The notes: generated by a model from the letters alone, not told the origin. Positions 44,600-56,868 are shown, counted from the first letter of the stretch. The stretch is 64,000 nucleotides of DNA from Manihot esculenta (GCF_001659605.2 NC_035161.2:2353243-2417242), one strand, 5' to 3'. Made by a program: numbers and translations.

Positions 44600-45560
44600 A
44601 ATTGCTTTTTTCAAAAAGATTAAGGAGACAAGAAGATGTCATAAGTCCGAAATCCGTTAGGCCATAATTCGAGCGTTGGACCCCAAAAACAGAAGAGGCC
44701 ATAAGTCGAAAATCTGTCAGGCCATAATCTAGGCATTGAACCACGGAAATAGAAGAGGCCATAAGTCGAGAATTCATCAGGCCATAATCCGGGCATTAGA
44801 AAATAGAAGAGGCCATAAATTGAGAATCTGTTAGGCTAGAAGACTAGGCATGAGTCCCGCACATATTCCAGGCGTTGATCTGTGGAAACAAACAGAAGAC
44901 TGGGCATGAGTCCTGCACATATTCTAGGAGTTGGTCTATGGAAACAAACAGAAGACCGGAGAGCATGGGTTCCGCACATATTTCGAGAGTTAGTCTCGAT
45001 CCATAAAAAGTTTCTAAGACATTTTATACCATGCCACAAGGCGAATATATGCTAGGCCGACCATCCGGGTGTTAGTCTTGCTTCACAAAAAGTTTTTAAG
45101 ACATTTTATGTCAAGCCACAAGGCAAGTATAAGCCAGGGCGACCATCCGAGCGTTAGTCCCGCTTCACAAAAAATTTCTAAGGCATTTCATGCCAGACCG
45201 CAAGGCGAGTATACGCCAGGCTGACCATCTAGGTGTTAGTCCCGCTTCACAAAAAGTTTTTAAGGCATTTAATGTCAGGCCGCAAGGCTATTATACGCCA
45301 AGCTGACCATCCGGATGTTAGTCCTACTGCACGACAAGTTTCTAAGGCATCAGAAGACCGCGTCATAAGTAAAAAAAAGAAAATGCTCGGAAGATTAGTC
45401 AGGGCGAGAAAATGCCCGGAAGCTCGACAAAGCAAGAAAACGCTTGGAAGTTAGTCAAGGCTAGAAAACACTCAAAAGCTCAAGCGAAAGGAAATCGCAA
45501 GGCTAAAAAATACACGGAAGCTCGTCAGGGCTATAAAAGACCAGGAAGACTTGCAAATGT
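44600..45560 (+). repeat. Satellite-like tandem repeats before the 3' LTR (block C)
   Basis: At least four successive repeat families are present. Units of about 60-65 bp with AGAAGAGGCCATAAGTCGA lie at 44600-44840. Units with CATGAGTCCCGCACATATTC lie at 44850-44990. Units of about 85 bp with AGTTTCTAAGGCATTTTATG lie at 45005-45350. Units with AAAATGCTCGGAAG lie at 45375-45560. Confidence 0.85.
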
Positions 45561-45783
45561 CCATAAGCTCGTGCAAATGTCCATAAGCTCGTTAAGGCAT
45601 TACTATATCACTCAGATCAATCTTTACCAAAACAAGGTCTTGGACCTGATTTGTCAACAGGGCAAGTAGGAAGAAAGCAAGGACATCGTGCGCTCAGCCT
45701 GAACAAACAAGCCACATGACCTAGACTATGAAGACAATTGTCCTCTTCGAATCTAAAGAATTGAAGACCAGTTAAGAGACCTC

Positions 45784-46450
45784 TGATGCTATATAAGAAT
45801 TTCCCAAAGTAGCCATGAGCTGTCACGATAGGATAGGCCACGTGGCAAGGTTTGATAAGTTGATAAGCGGTCCCACCCGTAAAAAGAAAGACTCGAACTA
45901 TCATTATATTCGGAACTAAGAGAAAAGACCCGGCATTAGGACAAGTCTGCCCTAGGTCAGATAGACTCGCCTTCTCAACATTAAGGCGAGTCTCCATAAG
46001 GAAGACCCGAATACCTTAACACCCGGTTATCATCCAAAAGACTCACCCTCCCCTAGACAGGTTGAGTCTCAGCACAAGGTTATCGCTATCAGGCACAATC
46101 CGGTGTATCCCCATTACATCTATAATCGTGGGATTACCAACCAATTAACTGGTGATATCCCTTATCAAGCAACCGGTCACATCATCGCCGGATTATTTGG
46201 AAATACTATAAGTAACTATCCTCTTACAGTATAAAATGCAACGATCGGCAGAGGTATGCTATTATCTGATACGAATACTTTTGAATTCTAAGCAATTTCT
46301 TACTCCGGCCTTGTTTTTCAGTTTACTGACTTGAGTATTGGAGTAGTTATCATAGGTGTCAACCACCTCAGGTTCTCTGTCTTACAAGTTTAGCCAATTA
46401 CAGCACAGTTTCGATTCGACCACGTCATAATTTTAGTTCTAATAACATCA
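45784..46450 (+). repeat. 3' LTR of the block C Tat-like element
   Basis: 667 bp. It lacks a few segments present in the 5' LTR (for example around 45895) but shares both ends. Confidence 0.8.
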
Positions 46451-47390
46451 CTAACCAATCGATTCGGTTCAATTTTACTATTTTTTTTATCAAAACCGAA
46501 CCAAAATAACCGATTTTTTGAACATTACAATTAAGCTGAACTAAAAAAAAAAAAAAACGAATCGAGTTCTTGAATTTATTCAGTTTAATCGATTATTTTG
46601 GTTTGAACTGAATACTGTTCACCCTACTCGTAACTCTCTATTCCCCAATCCATCTTCATTGAATACACAAATATGATCCATCTTCATTGAATCCACAAAT
46701 AGGATCCATCTTTTCCTCTATGATTCTTCAAAATCACTATAAACATAGAGATCCCATTTGGTTTTACTACAATTTTCACAAATTTTTATAATATATCATA
46801 TGGCTTTTCTTCATTTGGGTTTTACTACATTTTGTTTGAGATTATTTTTCAAGTATCAAAAGAATAAATAAATAAATGCTTCTTGCATTTGGTTACTCGG
46901 GCCAAATTTTGATAAAAAATATTAAATTTCATTTTTTTAAAATTTATTTTAAATTATTATTAAAAGACTAAATAAATTCACACTTTAAAATATTAATAAA
47001 TGATGATCTTATATGTACTTTTAATAATGTTTCAAGGAAAATTTAGATTGAAAGTAGAAATTTGATATTTTTTATCTCCACTAATTTAGCCTTTTAGTCT
47101 TTGATTAAAAGTTCTCTCAGGTACCCATTTTGAAGGTATATTTGATGATCTTTCTTGCTATCATAAAAAATACAGCCCTGCCACCATCGGAAGTGTTTTA
47201 ATTTTTGAAATTCAAGACCAAAACGCTTATTCCTTGTAAACAAATCAACACTCACTACTTCTTTGCTACCACTGAAATTGAATCTATTATGTCTTTGTTA
47301 GATCTGTCAATGACTTTAGAACTGCTGCTATGCCACTTAAAATGAGATTTTCAGGATTGATTAATGCTTTTATTTGGTTTGATTCAACAT

Positions 47391-47621
47391 ATGTCAATTG
47401 GAACTCCATGTGATTTTGAATCACATTTTCGTTCGTCGAGAAAAAAGAAAATTGTGGAATATGAAGATGTGGACCTTGAACTCTTAATCTTTGGGAAGAA
47501 ATGTTTGAAAATTGAAATGAAAACTTTGCAAGTTGAATTTGCAGAAGAGAGCACAGACATGGCAGGCCAAAGGGAAAGGTTAAGAGGGATTATAGACAAT
47601 GAAAAAGAAATTATAATTTAA
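47391..47621 (+). CDS. Conserved 76-codon ORF, possible gene fragment (block C)
   Basis: It starts MSIGTPCDFESHFRSSRKKK. The rest is acidic/basic and probably helical (VDLELLIFGKKCLKIEMKTL). An upstream open segment at about 47118-47237 (SGTHFEGIFDDLSCYHKKYS) also looks protein-like. A duplicate at 55988-56218 differs at only two residues, with no frame damage. I do not recognise the family. It may be an exon pair of a broken gene rather than a complete gene. Confidence 0.35.
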   Translation: MSIGTPCDFESHFRSSRKKKIVEYEDVDLELLIFGKKCLKIEMKTLQVEFAEESTDMAGQRERLRGIIDNEKEIII

Positions 47622-47639
47622 TCAATGATAATTTGTTTT

Positions 47640-48566
47640 CATTTTATCTCAAATTAATGGTCAAATATTAAAGACTAAAACTCCATTTATTTTTAAAAAT
47701 AACTTGTTTTCAAAAAAAACTTTCCGTTAAACATATTTTTCATTAAAAAATATTTTTCTATTTATTTTGAATAAAATAATTTATTTTCTATTATTTAATT
47801 TTAATAATATTTTTAAAATACAAAAAATAATTTTCTCATTTAAAAAATAATTTTTTAAAATGATTTAATTTTTTCTTTAACCACACAAATATTTTCTATT
47901 AATTAATTTTTTTAAATATTTCGAATATCAAAAGTAAAAAAAAAATTCAAAATACAACTAAATAATAAAAAGCAACAAAACTCCGCCATGAGTTAGTAAA
48001 TTAACTTCCTTTATCTTGCTTTCCTACCACATAAAACAAATTAATCTTAATAACTAATCAGTCACTATTTCAAAGAGAATCCACTGCTACTGCTCTGCAT
48101 TTACAAAATCTTTTTTTTTTTCTTTTTCTCTTTTCACAGTCAATGAATATTCTCCAGAAAATCCAACATGTACACACACTCACATATCAGTAAACCAATA
48201 ACTCCAACTTATTTGTCATTGCATTAATATTTGTCCACAAGTTCAAATATCTTGTACGTCAATTTACAACACAAACAGAATAAATAAATAAATAATCATA
48301 GCAATCAACACTAACCAAGTCAAACTCTCTTATATCCATGAAGAATTTAAGTTGATTGGGTATTTGGATAAACTGCAGTAGTTAACATCATTATTCATTC
48401 TCGGAATAAAAAGGCCTCATCAGTAGAGGATACACCAAATCGGTTTCCACATAGATTCAGATTCGTCAAGCGAGGTCTGCTGCAGCCAATGTTGAAGTGG
48501 CATAATGCAAGTTACAAACATTGCAAATCCAGTTTTAAGAAAAGGGTCTTAGAGAACTAACTTGTA
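47640..48566. other. AT-rich DNA and 3' flank of mTERF copy C
   Basis: AT-rich to about 48100, then the 3' flank shared with block D. GGAATAAAAAGGCCTCATCA and the following 130 bp are nearly identical at 57652, which suggests transcribed 3' UTR. Confidence 0.5.
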
Positions 48567-49739
48567 TTAAGATTTTTCCTTTTTGGAAGATGAATCCAGA
48601 GTATGACCTTTGTAAGCTAGCAACAATTCTTCTGCTTCATCTGAAAAGCTTGATATAAACCTCTGAACAAACACTTCCTCTGTCAAAAACAACAGCCTAA
48701 TAAAGCTTGGTTCCTTCTTAAATAATTTCTTCGATTTCAAAATCTCAAAAACTTTGAATCGAGGAATCACTCTTTCTTCCATGCTCTGCATCAAAATTGC
48801 AGGATTACAAATTAGAGTCTCCTTTTCTAGCTTCGCCGTGTTCAAAAAGAAATTAATTCTAAACTTCAACTGCTCGTCAGACCTTACTAGAGAATATGGA
48901 GCCTTTCTAAATATTTCTCTGTATTGATACTCTGAAAACCCAAAACTCCTAAAAATTCCATATTTTCTCTCCCTTGTCTTGTCACTTAAGCTATAAACAG
49001 CACATAGACCATGAATCAACATCCCCGAATTGGCTGAGAATCCCATATTCAAAGTTCGAGAAACAAGATCTCTAAGCACGGATTCTGGGCAACAAAGAAG
49101 TCTAGGCTGCCTAATTAACAACATTGAGAGCTGAGATCCAACTATCCCACAACTCTCCCAGTATGCTATGCCTGATAACAATCTTGATTCAGGGTTTTTT
49201 TGGGTAACAACCCAAGCGCATTTAGTTAAAACCTTTACCACATGCTTATTATTCTTTTGATTCAACAAATATTTCTTCAAGATTTCAATACAAGGAACCA
49301 ACTTTTTCTTCAAACTTGCACCTAAAACTGAGGAACTCTTGGAAATGAACATGCCCAGATCATATCCCTCAAGACCCAAATCCTGAAATACCTTAATTTT
49401 TGGTTTAAGACACCTGTCAATGTTAGAAAAGATAATTCGGGGAAATCGGCGAGCAGCAGACTGGATTTGGGAGTTGGAGAAACCAAGGTTTTTGAAAAAG
49501 TGAAACACAGATTCCGCATTTTCAATAGACTTTGAACTGGAGATGCGGGATGAGATAGTGAGCGCTTGAGTTTCAGAGAAATTGAAGGTACTTATTAGGT
49601 AATGGAAAAGGGCAGGGTTTGGGGATCTTGAGGTTTTGGCTAATGAAGAAAAATAAGTAAAGAAGGGCTGTTTGGGCTTGCAAAGTCGATTGTATAAATG
49701 GGAATGCGAAAGAACAGATGTTGATTTCAGAATTTGCAT
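48567..49739 (-). CDS. mTERF family protein, organelle-targeted (copy C)
   Basis: 390 residues, single exon. It belongs to a second subfamily, clearly diverged from copies A and B but colinear with them. The N-terminus MQILKSTSVLSHSHLYNRLC is transit-like. mTERF repeats begin at about residue 78 (FHFFKNLGFSNSQIQSAARR) and continue with KIKVFQDLGLEGYDLGMFIS, ESCGIVGSQLSMLLIRQPRL, KYGIFRSFGFSEYQYREIFR and ILMQSMEERVIPRFKVFEIL. The C-terminal FSDEAEELLLAYKGHT is shared by all copies. The start is set by conservation; an upstream overlapping frame exists. It is the tandem partner of copy D (57818-58990). Likely imported into mitochondria or plastids. Confidence 0.93.
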   Translation of the reverse strand: MQILKSTSVLSHSHLYNRLCKPKQPFFTYFSSLAKTSRSPNPALFHYLISTFNFSETQALTISSRISSSKSIENAESVFHFFKNLGFSNSQIQSAARRFPRIIFSNIDRCLKPKIKVFQDLGLEGYDLGMFISKSSSVLGASLKKKLVPCIEILKKYLLNQKNNKHVVKVLTKCAWVVTQKNPESRLLSGIAYWESCGIVGSQLSMLLIRQPRLLCCPESVLRDLVSRTLNMGFSANSGMLIHGLCAVYSLSDKTRERKYGIFRSFGFSEYQYREIFRKAPYSLVRSDEQLKFRINFFLNTAKLEKETLICNPAILMQSMEERVIPRFKVFEILKSKKLFKKEPSFIRLLFLTEEVFVQRFISSFSDEAEELLLAYKGHTLDSSSKKEKS

Positions 49740-50014
49740 TGTAATTGAAATTACAGTGAATAAGGGTTAGGTCTAAGGACACCAAAATCAATGGAAACCA
49801 GATTGAAAATCCCTTCAAATGTCCGCACAAATCAGCACCTAAAAATAAAAAAAGGAGAACGTCAAATAAAAATCTGGAGTTTAAAACTCGAATTACCACA
49901 ATCAGAAGAGATACCAAGAACCCGTAGTCTTCTCCTTTATACAAGTAACTCCGACGCTCTGAGCTGGAGAAACAATGGCTGCCGCAGTTGAATTGAAATT
50001 GCAGTGAATGGGGC

Positions 50015-50081
50015 TTAGGGTTTAAGGCGCGGAGCCAAGTCGTACTCCCGCAACGCGTAACCTTTTAGGCCCATAGGCCCA
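50015..50081 (-). promoter_or_regulatory. Telo-box and paired site II motifs upstream of mTERF copy C
   Basis: On the minus strand AAACCCTAA is at 50015-50023 and TGGGCC at 50068-50073 and 50076-50081, about 275-340 bp upstream of the ATG. Telo-box plus site II is a known pairing in plant promoters for translation and organelle-related genes. The telo-box position nearest the ATG (49763-49771) is degraded to a GACCTAACC-type sequence. Confidence 0.55.
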
Positions 50082-50507
50082 TAACAATTCAAAAATAATA
50101 CAATCTATAATTTTTATTCACTTTTTTTTCATATTTATTAAAAAATAATTTTTTTATTAATTTTTTAATTATATTTATTTTAAAATATTAAATTTTATTA
50201 AAAAATAATAAATATTTTAAAAATCTCTTAAAAATAAAATAAAATAAAATAAAATAATAATAATTTTATATATTATTATAATATAAAAAATAATTTTAAA
50301 ATAATTAAAAATATATATATAAATAAAAATTATGAGAATTATCAAATATCTCAAATTTACATAACTAATCAAAATATTTATGTAATTTAATTCCATTAAT
50401 AGTAAATGACAATCCTCTAATTAAGTTATTTTACCCATGAAAAATTATTAGGTATTTCAGGTACCGCTTATACTGAGGTGATATATTAAATCGATCACAT
50501 CACAATA

Positions 50508-51000
50508 AATTATAAAAAATTTTAAAAAAATTTTTTAAACTCATATCACTACTAATTAAAAAAATTAAAATTTTTATTTGTTATTAATGTCTTATAATCT
50601 CAACTGCTTCAACATGATGAAGTGATACTCATTACAAAGAATTTAATAAAATGCAAAAAGAATTTACGGATAGAAAACTATTTGTAATTATAACAGTTTT
50701 ATAAATTAATATTGAAAAAATATTTTCTTTATAAATTGATGTTATGTTCGTTTGTGAAAATAGATTTGTTTGTAAATTTATTTATATTTATTTAGTTTTA
50801 TAAATAAATTATATATTTTTTATAAATTTATTTACATTTATTAAATTTTATAAACATAGTACATATTCATTTGTAAATTTATTTATTTTTATTTAATTTT
50901 ATAAATAAATTATTCATCCGTTTGAAAAATTATCTATGTGCATTTTATTTTATAAAACGATTTTATGGTCGTTTGCAAATTTGTTATAGAATTTCTAAAA
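50508..51000. other. AT-rich spacer between blocks C and D
   Basis: Contains imperfect 60-70-bp repeats with TTTATTTATTTTTATTTAA-like DNA (50740-50920). No gene. Confidence 0.55.
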
Positions 51001-52392
51001 ATCATAGTTGCAGCCCCTTAATTTCACTCTTGGTCTCCTTAACTCCTTGGGGTTTTTGTCAAAGTGAGGGACTTAAAAGATCTTTGCAAAAGAGCGTAGA
51101 AGAAAATTATTTTTACCGAAGTGGGGTGAATCTTGAAAATTCTACCCGGATGTTGGTTATACCAGCGACAAGTCTAAAAGAATTAAAATTAAAGCCGGCA
51201 AAAAAACTCGGCCAGCATATATCAACGGCAAGGTAAATAAAAAATATTTTTTATTATAAATAAAAAATACATTTTTTATTTTAATATAAAAAAATATATA
51301 TATTATTATAATATAACAATGATTTAAAGTTTATAAAGTGAAAAATTTTAAAAATTAAATTGAATCAAATAAAGTGAAATTTAAAATTTTAAAATTTATC
51401 AAAATTAAACTGAATCGAATTTGGATATAACAATGAATCAAATCAAATCGATCTGATTTGATTCAATTCGATTCAATTGGTTGGACTTATTAATGGACTT
51501 TTTTTTTCACCTGATTTTTAGTATTTTAAAATACAATTGAAATATTTAAATTTCATTTATGGTATGATCTCTCCATATTATCAAAATAATATAATATTTC
51601 TAATTGATGCTATATAAAAATTTTTCAAAATAAGCGGTGAGCTGTCATCATAGGATAGGCTCACGTGGAAAAATTAATAAATTGATAAGCAGTCCCATCT
51701 ATAGAAAAGAAGACTCGGACAATTGGCTCTTAATCAAGACTCGGACGACCATTATGCTCGAAACCAAGAGAAAATATCCGGTTTCAGGACAAATTGGCCC
51801 CAGATCAAACAGACTCGCCCGTTCAATATCAGGACGAGTCTCCATAAGAAAAACTTGGACACCTTAACACCCGGTTGTTCATAAAAAAGAATTGACTCCC
51901 CTGAACAGGTCGAGTCTCGACACAAGATTATCACTATCAAGCACAGTCCAACGTATCCCCATTACACTTGTAATCGTAGAATCACCGACCAATTAGTTGG
52001 TGATATCCTTATCAAGCAGCCGGTCACATTATCGCCAGATTATCAAGAAATACTATAATTAACTATCATCTTACAGTATAAAAACCAACGAACACAGAGG
52101 TAAAAGTACGTTATTCTCTAATACCAATACTCTTGAATTCTAAGCAATTCCTTACTCCCGCCTTGTTCTTCAGTTTACTGACTTGAGCGTCAGAGTGCTG
52201 TCATAGGCACCAACCACCTCACGTTATCTGTCTTGCAGGTCTAGCTAATCATAGTACAGTTTCGATCTGACCACATCATAATTTTAGTTCCAGCAACATT
52301 ATTGGTTCCATTGCTGAGTAATCCATTGAATTCTCTCTGTTCATTTGGATTAAAACCAGTTTCTGAAAAAGAATTTTTTTTTCTCTCTTGAA

Positions 52393-52779
52393 ATGGCCAA
52401 CAATTCACAAGCTGCTGTTAAGGTTATTACCAATAAAGGAAATTGCAGCCTTCACCAAGTAGATAGAGGTGATGATGAAGAGGCCAATCTCCTAGCCAAA
52501 ATGGTGACGATAGAGGAAGGAGAATCGTGGATGATACCCGTGTACAAGTTTTTGACTCAGGATGATCTGCCGATTGATAAAAGGATGGCTAAACAGGTAA
52601 TAAAGAAATCCTCTAAATATGCACTAATTAATGGTCGGTTGCATAGGAGATCATCAACTCAATCGTGGTTACGATGCGTAATGGAAGATAAGGGTCGAGA
52701 AATCCTTAAAGACATTCATGGAGGTAATCATAAAAATCACAAAGAAGCTCAGACGATCACCCGGAAAATGATCGGATAA
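52393..52779 (+). pseudogene. gag-integrase fusion ORF (block D)
   Basis: 128 codons, better preserved than the block C copy: MASNS.QAAV-like gag start (here MANNSQAAVKVITNKGN), then EESW-type segment (GESWMIPVYKFLTQDDLP), KQVIKKSSKYALINGRLHRR and the integrase zinc-domain part EILKDIHGGNHKNHKEA (His-His of the H2C2 motif). It stops at 52779. The next frame continues HDAKELVQR. It reads 27 codons beyond the block C stop. Confidence 0.65.
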
Positions 52780-53169
52780 GGATACTACTGGCTCATGATG
52801 GTGCACGATGCAAAAGAACTTGTCCAAAGATCTCATTGATGTCAAGTGCAGGCAAGTACCCCGAGATCTCAGGAAGTCCTGAAGAAAGGCAATTCAGCAG
52901 TACAGATAGGTGGCGTGTCTTTAATGTAGGAGATTCAGTCCTTAAAAGGACAGATGTAACAGGTGCTGAGTCTGGTAAGTGAAAAGACCATTTAAGGTCC
53001 CAAAGGATATTCATCCAAGGTCTTATAAACTGACCAAGCTAGATGACCGAGTCTTTCCCCATTTCGAGAACATATAAGAAAATCTTATCAATAACAAGTT
53101 AACGAGGTATTTTTCAAATGTTGTGTTCTTCAGTGACAAGGAATGATGGGATTGCTTTTCTCAAAAAGA

Positions 53170-54190
53170 TTAAGAAGACGAGAAGAGGTCATAAGTCGGG
53201 AATCCGTTAGGCCATAATCCAGGCGTTGGACTGTAAAAATAGAAGAGGCCATAAGTCAAAAATTTGTCAGGCCAAAGTAAAAAATCTGTCAGGCCATAAT
53301 CCAAACATTGGACTACGGAAATAGAAGAGGCCATAAGTCGAGAATCCATCAGGCCATAATCCGGGCATTGGACCGCAGAAATAGAAGAGGCCATAAATCG
53401 AAAATCCGTTAGGCCAGAAGACCGAGCATGAGCCCCGCATATATTCCAGACGTTGGTCTATGGAAACAAACAGAAGACCGGGCATGGGTCCCGCACATAT
53501 TTCGGGTATTGGTTCCGGTTCATAAAAAGTTTCTAAGGCATTTTATACCATGCCGCAAGGCGAGTATGCGCTAGGTTGACCATTCAGGTATTAGTTCCGC
53601 TTCACAAAAAATTTCTAAGACATTTCGTGCTAGGCCACAAGGCGAGTATACGCCAGGCTGACCATTCGAGTGTTAGTCCCGCTTCACAAAAAGTTTCTAT
53701 GACATTTCATGCCAGGCTGCAAAGCGAGTATACGCCAGGCCGACCATCTAGGTGTTAGTCCTGCTTCACAAAAAGTTTCTAAGGCATTTCATGCCAGGCC
53801 ACAAAAGTTTCTAAAGCATTTTTTGCCAGGCTACAAGGCCAACCGACCATCTGGATATTAGTCCTGCTTCATAAAAAGTTTCTAAAGCATCAGAAGACCG
53901 CATCATAAGTCAAAACAAGAAAATGCTTGGAAGATTAGTCAAGGCAAGAAAATGCCCAGCAGCTCGATAAATCGACAAAGCGAGGAAATGCTCGGAAGAT
54001 TAGTCAAGGCAAGAAAATGTCCAGAAGCTTGACAAAGCAAGAAAAAGCTCGGAAGTTAGTCGAGGCTAGAGAATACCCAAGAGGTTGCAAGGGCTAGAAA
54101 ACACTCGGATGCTCAAGCGAAAGGAAATCGCAAGGCTGAAAAATACACAGAAGCCCATCAGAGCTGTAAAAGACCAAGAAGACGTGTAAA
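53170..54190 (+). repeat. Satellite-like tandem repeats before the 3' LTR (block D)
   Basis: The same four repeat families as at 44600-45560 but with different copy numbers. For example, the AGTTTCTAAGGCATTTCATG family has an additional shortened unit near 53805-53850, and the AAAATGC family is longer at 53920-54080. Confidence 0.85.
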
Positions 54191-55987
54191 TGTTTATAAG
54201 CTCGTTAAGGCATTACTATATCACTCAGATCAATTTTTGCCAAAACAAGATCTTAGACTTGATTGGTCGGTAGGGCAAGTAGGAAAAAAGCAAGGACATC
54301 ATGCGCTCAGCCCGGATAAACAAGCCACATGACCTAGACCATGAAGGCAACTGTCCTCTTCGAATCTAAAGAATCGAAGACCAGTTGGGGGACCTCTGAT
54401 ACTACATAAGAATTTTTCAAAATAGCTGTGAGCTGTCACCATAGGATAGGGCCACGTGGCAATATTTCATAAGCTGATAAGCGGTCCCACCCGTAAAAAG
54501 AAAGACTCAAGCGACCGACTCTTAATCAAGACTTGGACAATCATTATAATCGGAACTAAGAAAAAAGACTTGGCATTAGGACAAGTCGGCCCCAAGTCAG
54601 ATAGACTCGCCCTCTCAACATCAGGGCAAGTCTCCATAAGGAAAATCCGAACACCTTAACACCTGGTTCATCATCCAGAAGACTCTCCCTCCACTAGACA
54701 GGTCGAGTCTCAGCACAAGGTTATAACTATCAAGCATAGTCCAGCGTATCCTCATTATGCCTGTAATCGCGAGATCACCGACCAATTAATTAGTAATATC
54801 CCTTATCAAACAGCTGGCCACATTATTGCTGGATTATTAGGAAATACTATAATTAACCATCCTTTTACAGTATAAAAGGCAACGATCACAGAGGCAAGCG
54901 TACGCTATTCTCTGATACGAATACTCTTGAATTCTAAGTAATTCCTTACTCCCGCCGTATTTTTCAATTTATTGACTTGAGCGCCGGAGTAGTTGTCGTA
55001 AGTGCCAACTACCTCACGTTTTCTGTCTTGCAGGTTTAGCCGATCACAGCACAGCTCTGGTCCGGCCACGTCATAATTTTAGTTCTAATAACATCACTAA
55101 CCGATCGATTCAGTTCAATTTTACTATTTTTATATCGAAATCGAACCAAAATAACCTATTTTTTGAATATTACAATCAAACTAAATTAAAAAAAAAAAAA
55201 CAGAAAACGAACCGAATTTCTGAATTTATTTAGTTCAATCGATTATTTCGGTTTGAACTGAATACTGTTCACCCTTACCTCGACCCTTGACTCTCTATTC
55301 CCCAATCCATCTTCATTGAATCAACAAATACGATCCATCTTTTCCTCTATGTTTCTTCAAAATCACTATAAACATAGAGATCCCATTTGGTATTACTACA
55401 GTTTTCACAAATTTTTATAATCTATCAAATGGATTTTCTACATTTGGGTTTTACTACAATTTGTTTGAGATTATTTTTCAAGTACCAAAAGAAAAAATAA
55501 ATAAATAAATGCTTCTTGCGTTTAGTTACTCACCAAACACAAAGGCCAAGTTTACACTTGGATTGATAAAAAAGATTAAATTTCATTTTTATTTAAATTT
55601 ATTCTAAACTATTATTAAAAAACTAAATAAATTCACACTTTAAAATATTAATAAGTAATGATCTTATCTGTACTTTTAATAATATTTCAGGAAAAATTTA
55701 AATTGAAAGTAGAAATTTAATATTTTTTATTTCCACTATATAATTTAAGAGCAAATTTAGTCTTTTAATCTTTCATTAAAAGTTCTCTCAGGTACCGATT
55801 TTGAAGGTGTATTTGATGATCTTTCTTGCTATCATAAAAAATACAGCCATGCCACCACTGGAAATGTTTTAATTTTTGAAATTCAAGACCAAAAGAATTA
55901 AAAGTTTGATTCTTCCTTATAAAAGATGTTTTCTCTTATTCCTTGTATACAGAATTGATTAATGCTTTTATTGGTTTGATTCAACAT

Positions 55988-56218
55988 ATGTCAATTGGAA
56001 CTCCATGTGATTTTGAATCACATTTTCGCTCGTCGAGGAAAAAGAAAATTGTGGAATATGAAGATGTGGACCTTGAACTCTTAATCTTTGGGAAGAAATG
56101 TTTGAAAATTGAAATGAAAACTTTGCAAGTTGAATTTGCAGAAGAGAGCATAGACATGGCAGGCCAAAGGGAAAGGTTAAGAGGGATTATGGACAATGAA
56201 AAAGAAATTATAATTTAA
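55988..56218 (+). CDS. Conserved 76-codon ORF, possible gene fragment (block D)
   Basis: Duplicate of 47391-47621 with two residue changes (Thr to Ile, Ile to Met). The upstream segment (SGTDFEGVFDDLSCYHKKYS at about 55787) is also kept, but the DNA between the two differs by an indel of about 130 bp. Family not recognised. Confidence 0.35.
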   Translation: MSIGTPCDFESHFRSSRKKKIVEYEDVDLELLIFGKKCLKIEMKTLQVEFAEESIDMAGQRERLRGIMDNEKEIII

Positions 56219-56868
56219 TCAATGATAATTTGTTTTCATTTTATCTCAAATTAATGGTCAAATATCTATAATTAAATGAATTGAAATTTAATTCTCATAA
56301 AAACAAATATTAAAGACTAAAACTCTATTTATTTTTAAAAATAACTTGTTTCAAAAAAAAATATTTTTCGAAAAAAATATTTCTCGTTAAAAATAATTTT
56401 AATAAAAAATAATTTTTATTTTTAATAAAATAATTTATTTTTTATTATTTAATTTTAATAATATTTTCAAAACATAAAAAATAATTTTCTCCTTTAAATA
56501 AAATTTAAAAAAATTTAATTTTTTTAACCACACAAATATTTTTCATTAATTAATTTTTTTAAATATTTCAAATATCAAAAATAAAAAAAAATTCAAAATA
56601 CAACCAAATAATAAAAAGAAACAAAACTCCGCCGTGAGTTAGTAAATTAACTTCCTTTATCTTGTTTTCCTACCACATAAACAAATTAACCTTAATAACA
56701 GACACTATTTCAAAGAGAATCCACTTCTACTGCTCTACATTTACAAAATCTTCTTGAAGGCATAATTTAACCTTCCATACTAATATCATATTTAATTCAA
56801 ACTCAAATCCTTTAATAAATCAAATCTACTTTTTTTTTCTTTTTTTTTTCTTTTCACGATCAATATTC

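Larger units (their letters stand above)
43077..46450 (+). mobile_element. Tat-like non-autonomous LTR element (block C)
   Basis: The 5' LTR is 43077-43777 and the 3' LTR 45784-46450, both TGATGC...ATCA. The flanks TTAAC (43072-43076) and CTAAC (46451-46455) are a 5-bp target duplication with one change. The interior has a short ORF that fuses a gag start to an integrase zinc-domain segment, a vestige of the pol C-terminus, and a long tandem-repeat region. No RT is left. Pol motifs and 3' tandem repeats fit the Tat lineage. Confidence 0.85.
41184..50507. repeat. Segmental duplication block C
   Basis: It aligns with block D (51001-59723): the same left edge (CATAGTTGCAGCC), the same Tat-like insertion, the same 76-codon ORF, the same mTERF gene and promoter, and the same AT-rich tail ending in ATCACATC. 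Block C has about 1.3 kb extra at about 41500-42830. Period about 9.8 kb at the left edge. Confidence 0.9.
51605..55096 (+). mobile_element. Tat-like non-autonomous LTR element (block D)
   Basis: LTRs at 51605-52301 and 54397-55096. The target duplication CTAAT/CTAAC is at 51600-51604 and 55097-55101. It has the same insertion point and the same internal deletions as the element at 43077-46450, so it is a duplicate of the same insertion and not a second one. Confidence 0.85.
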
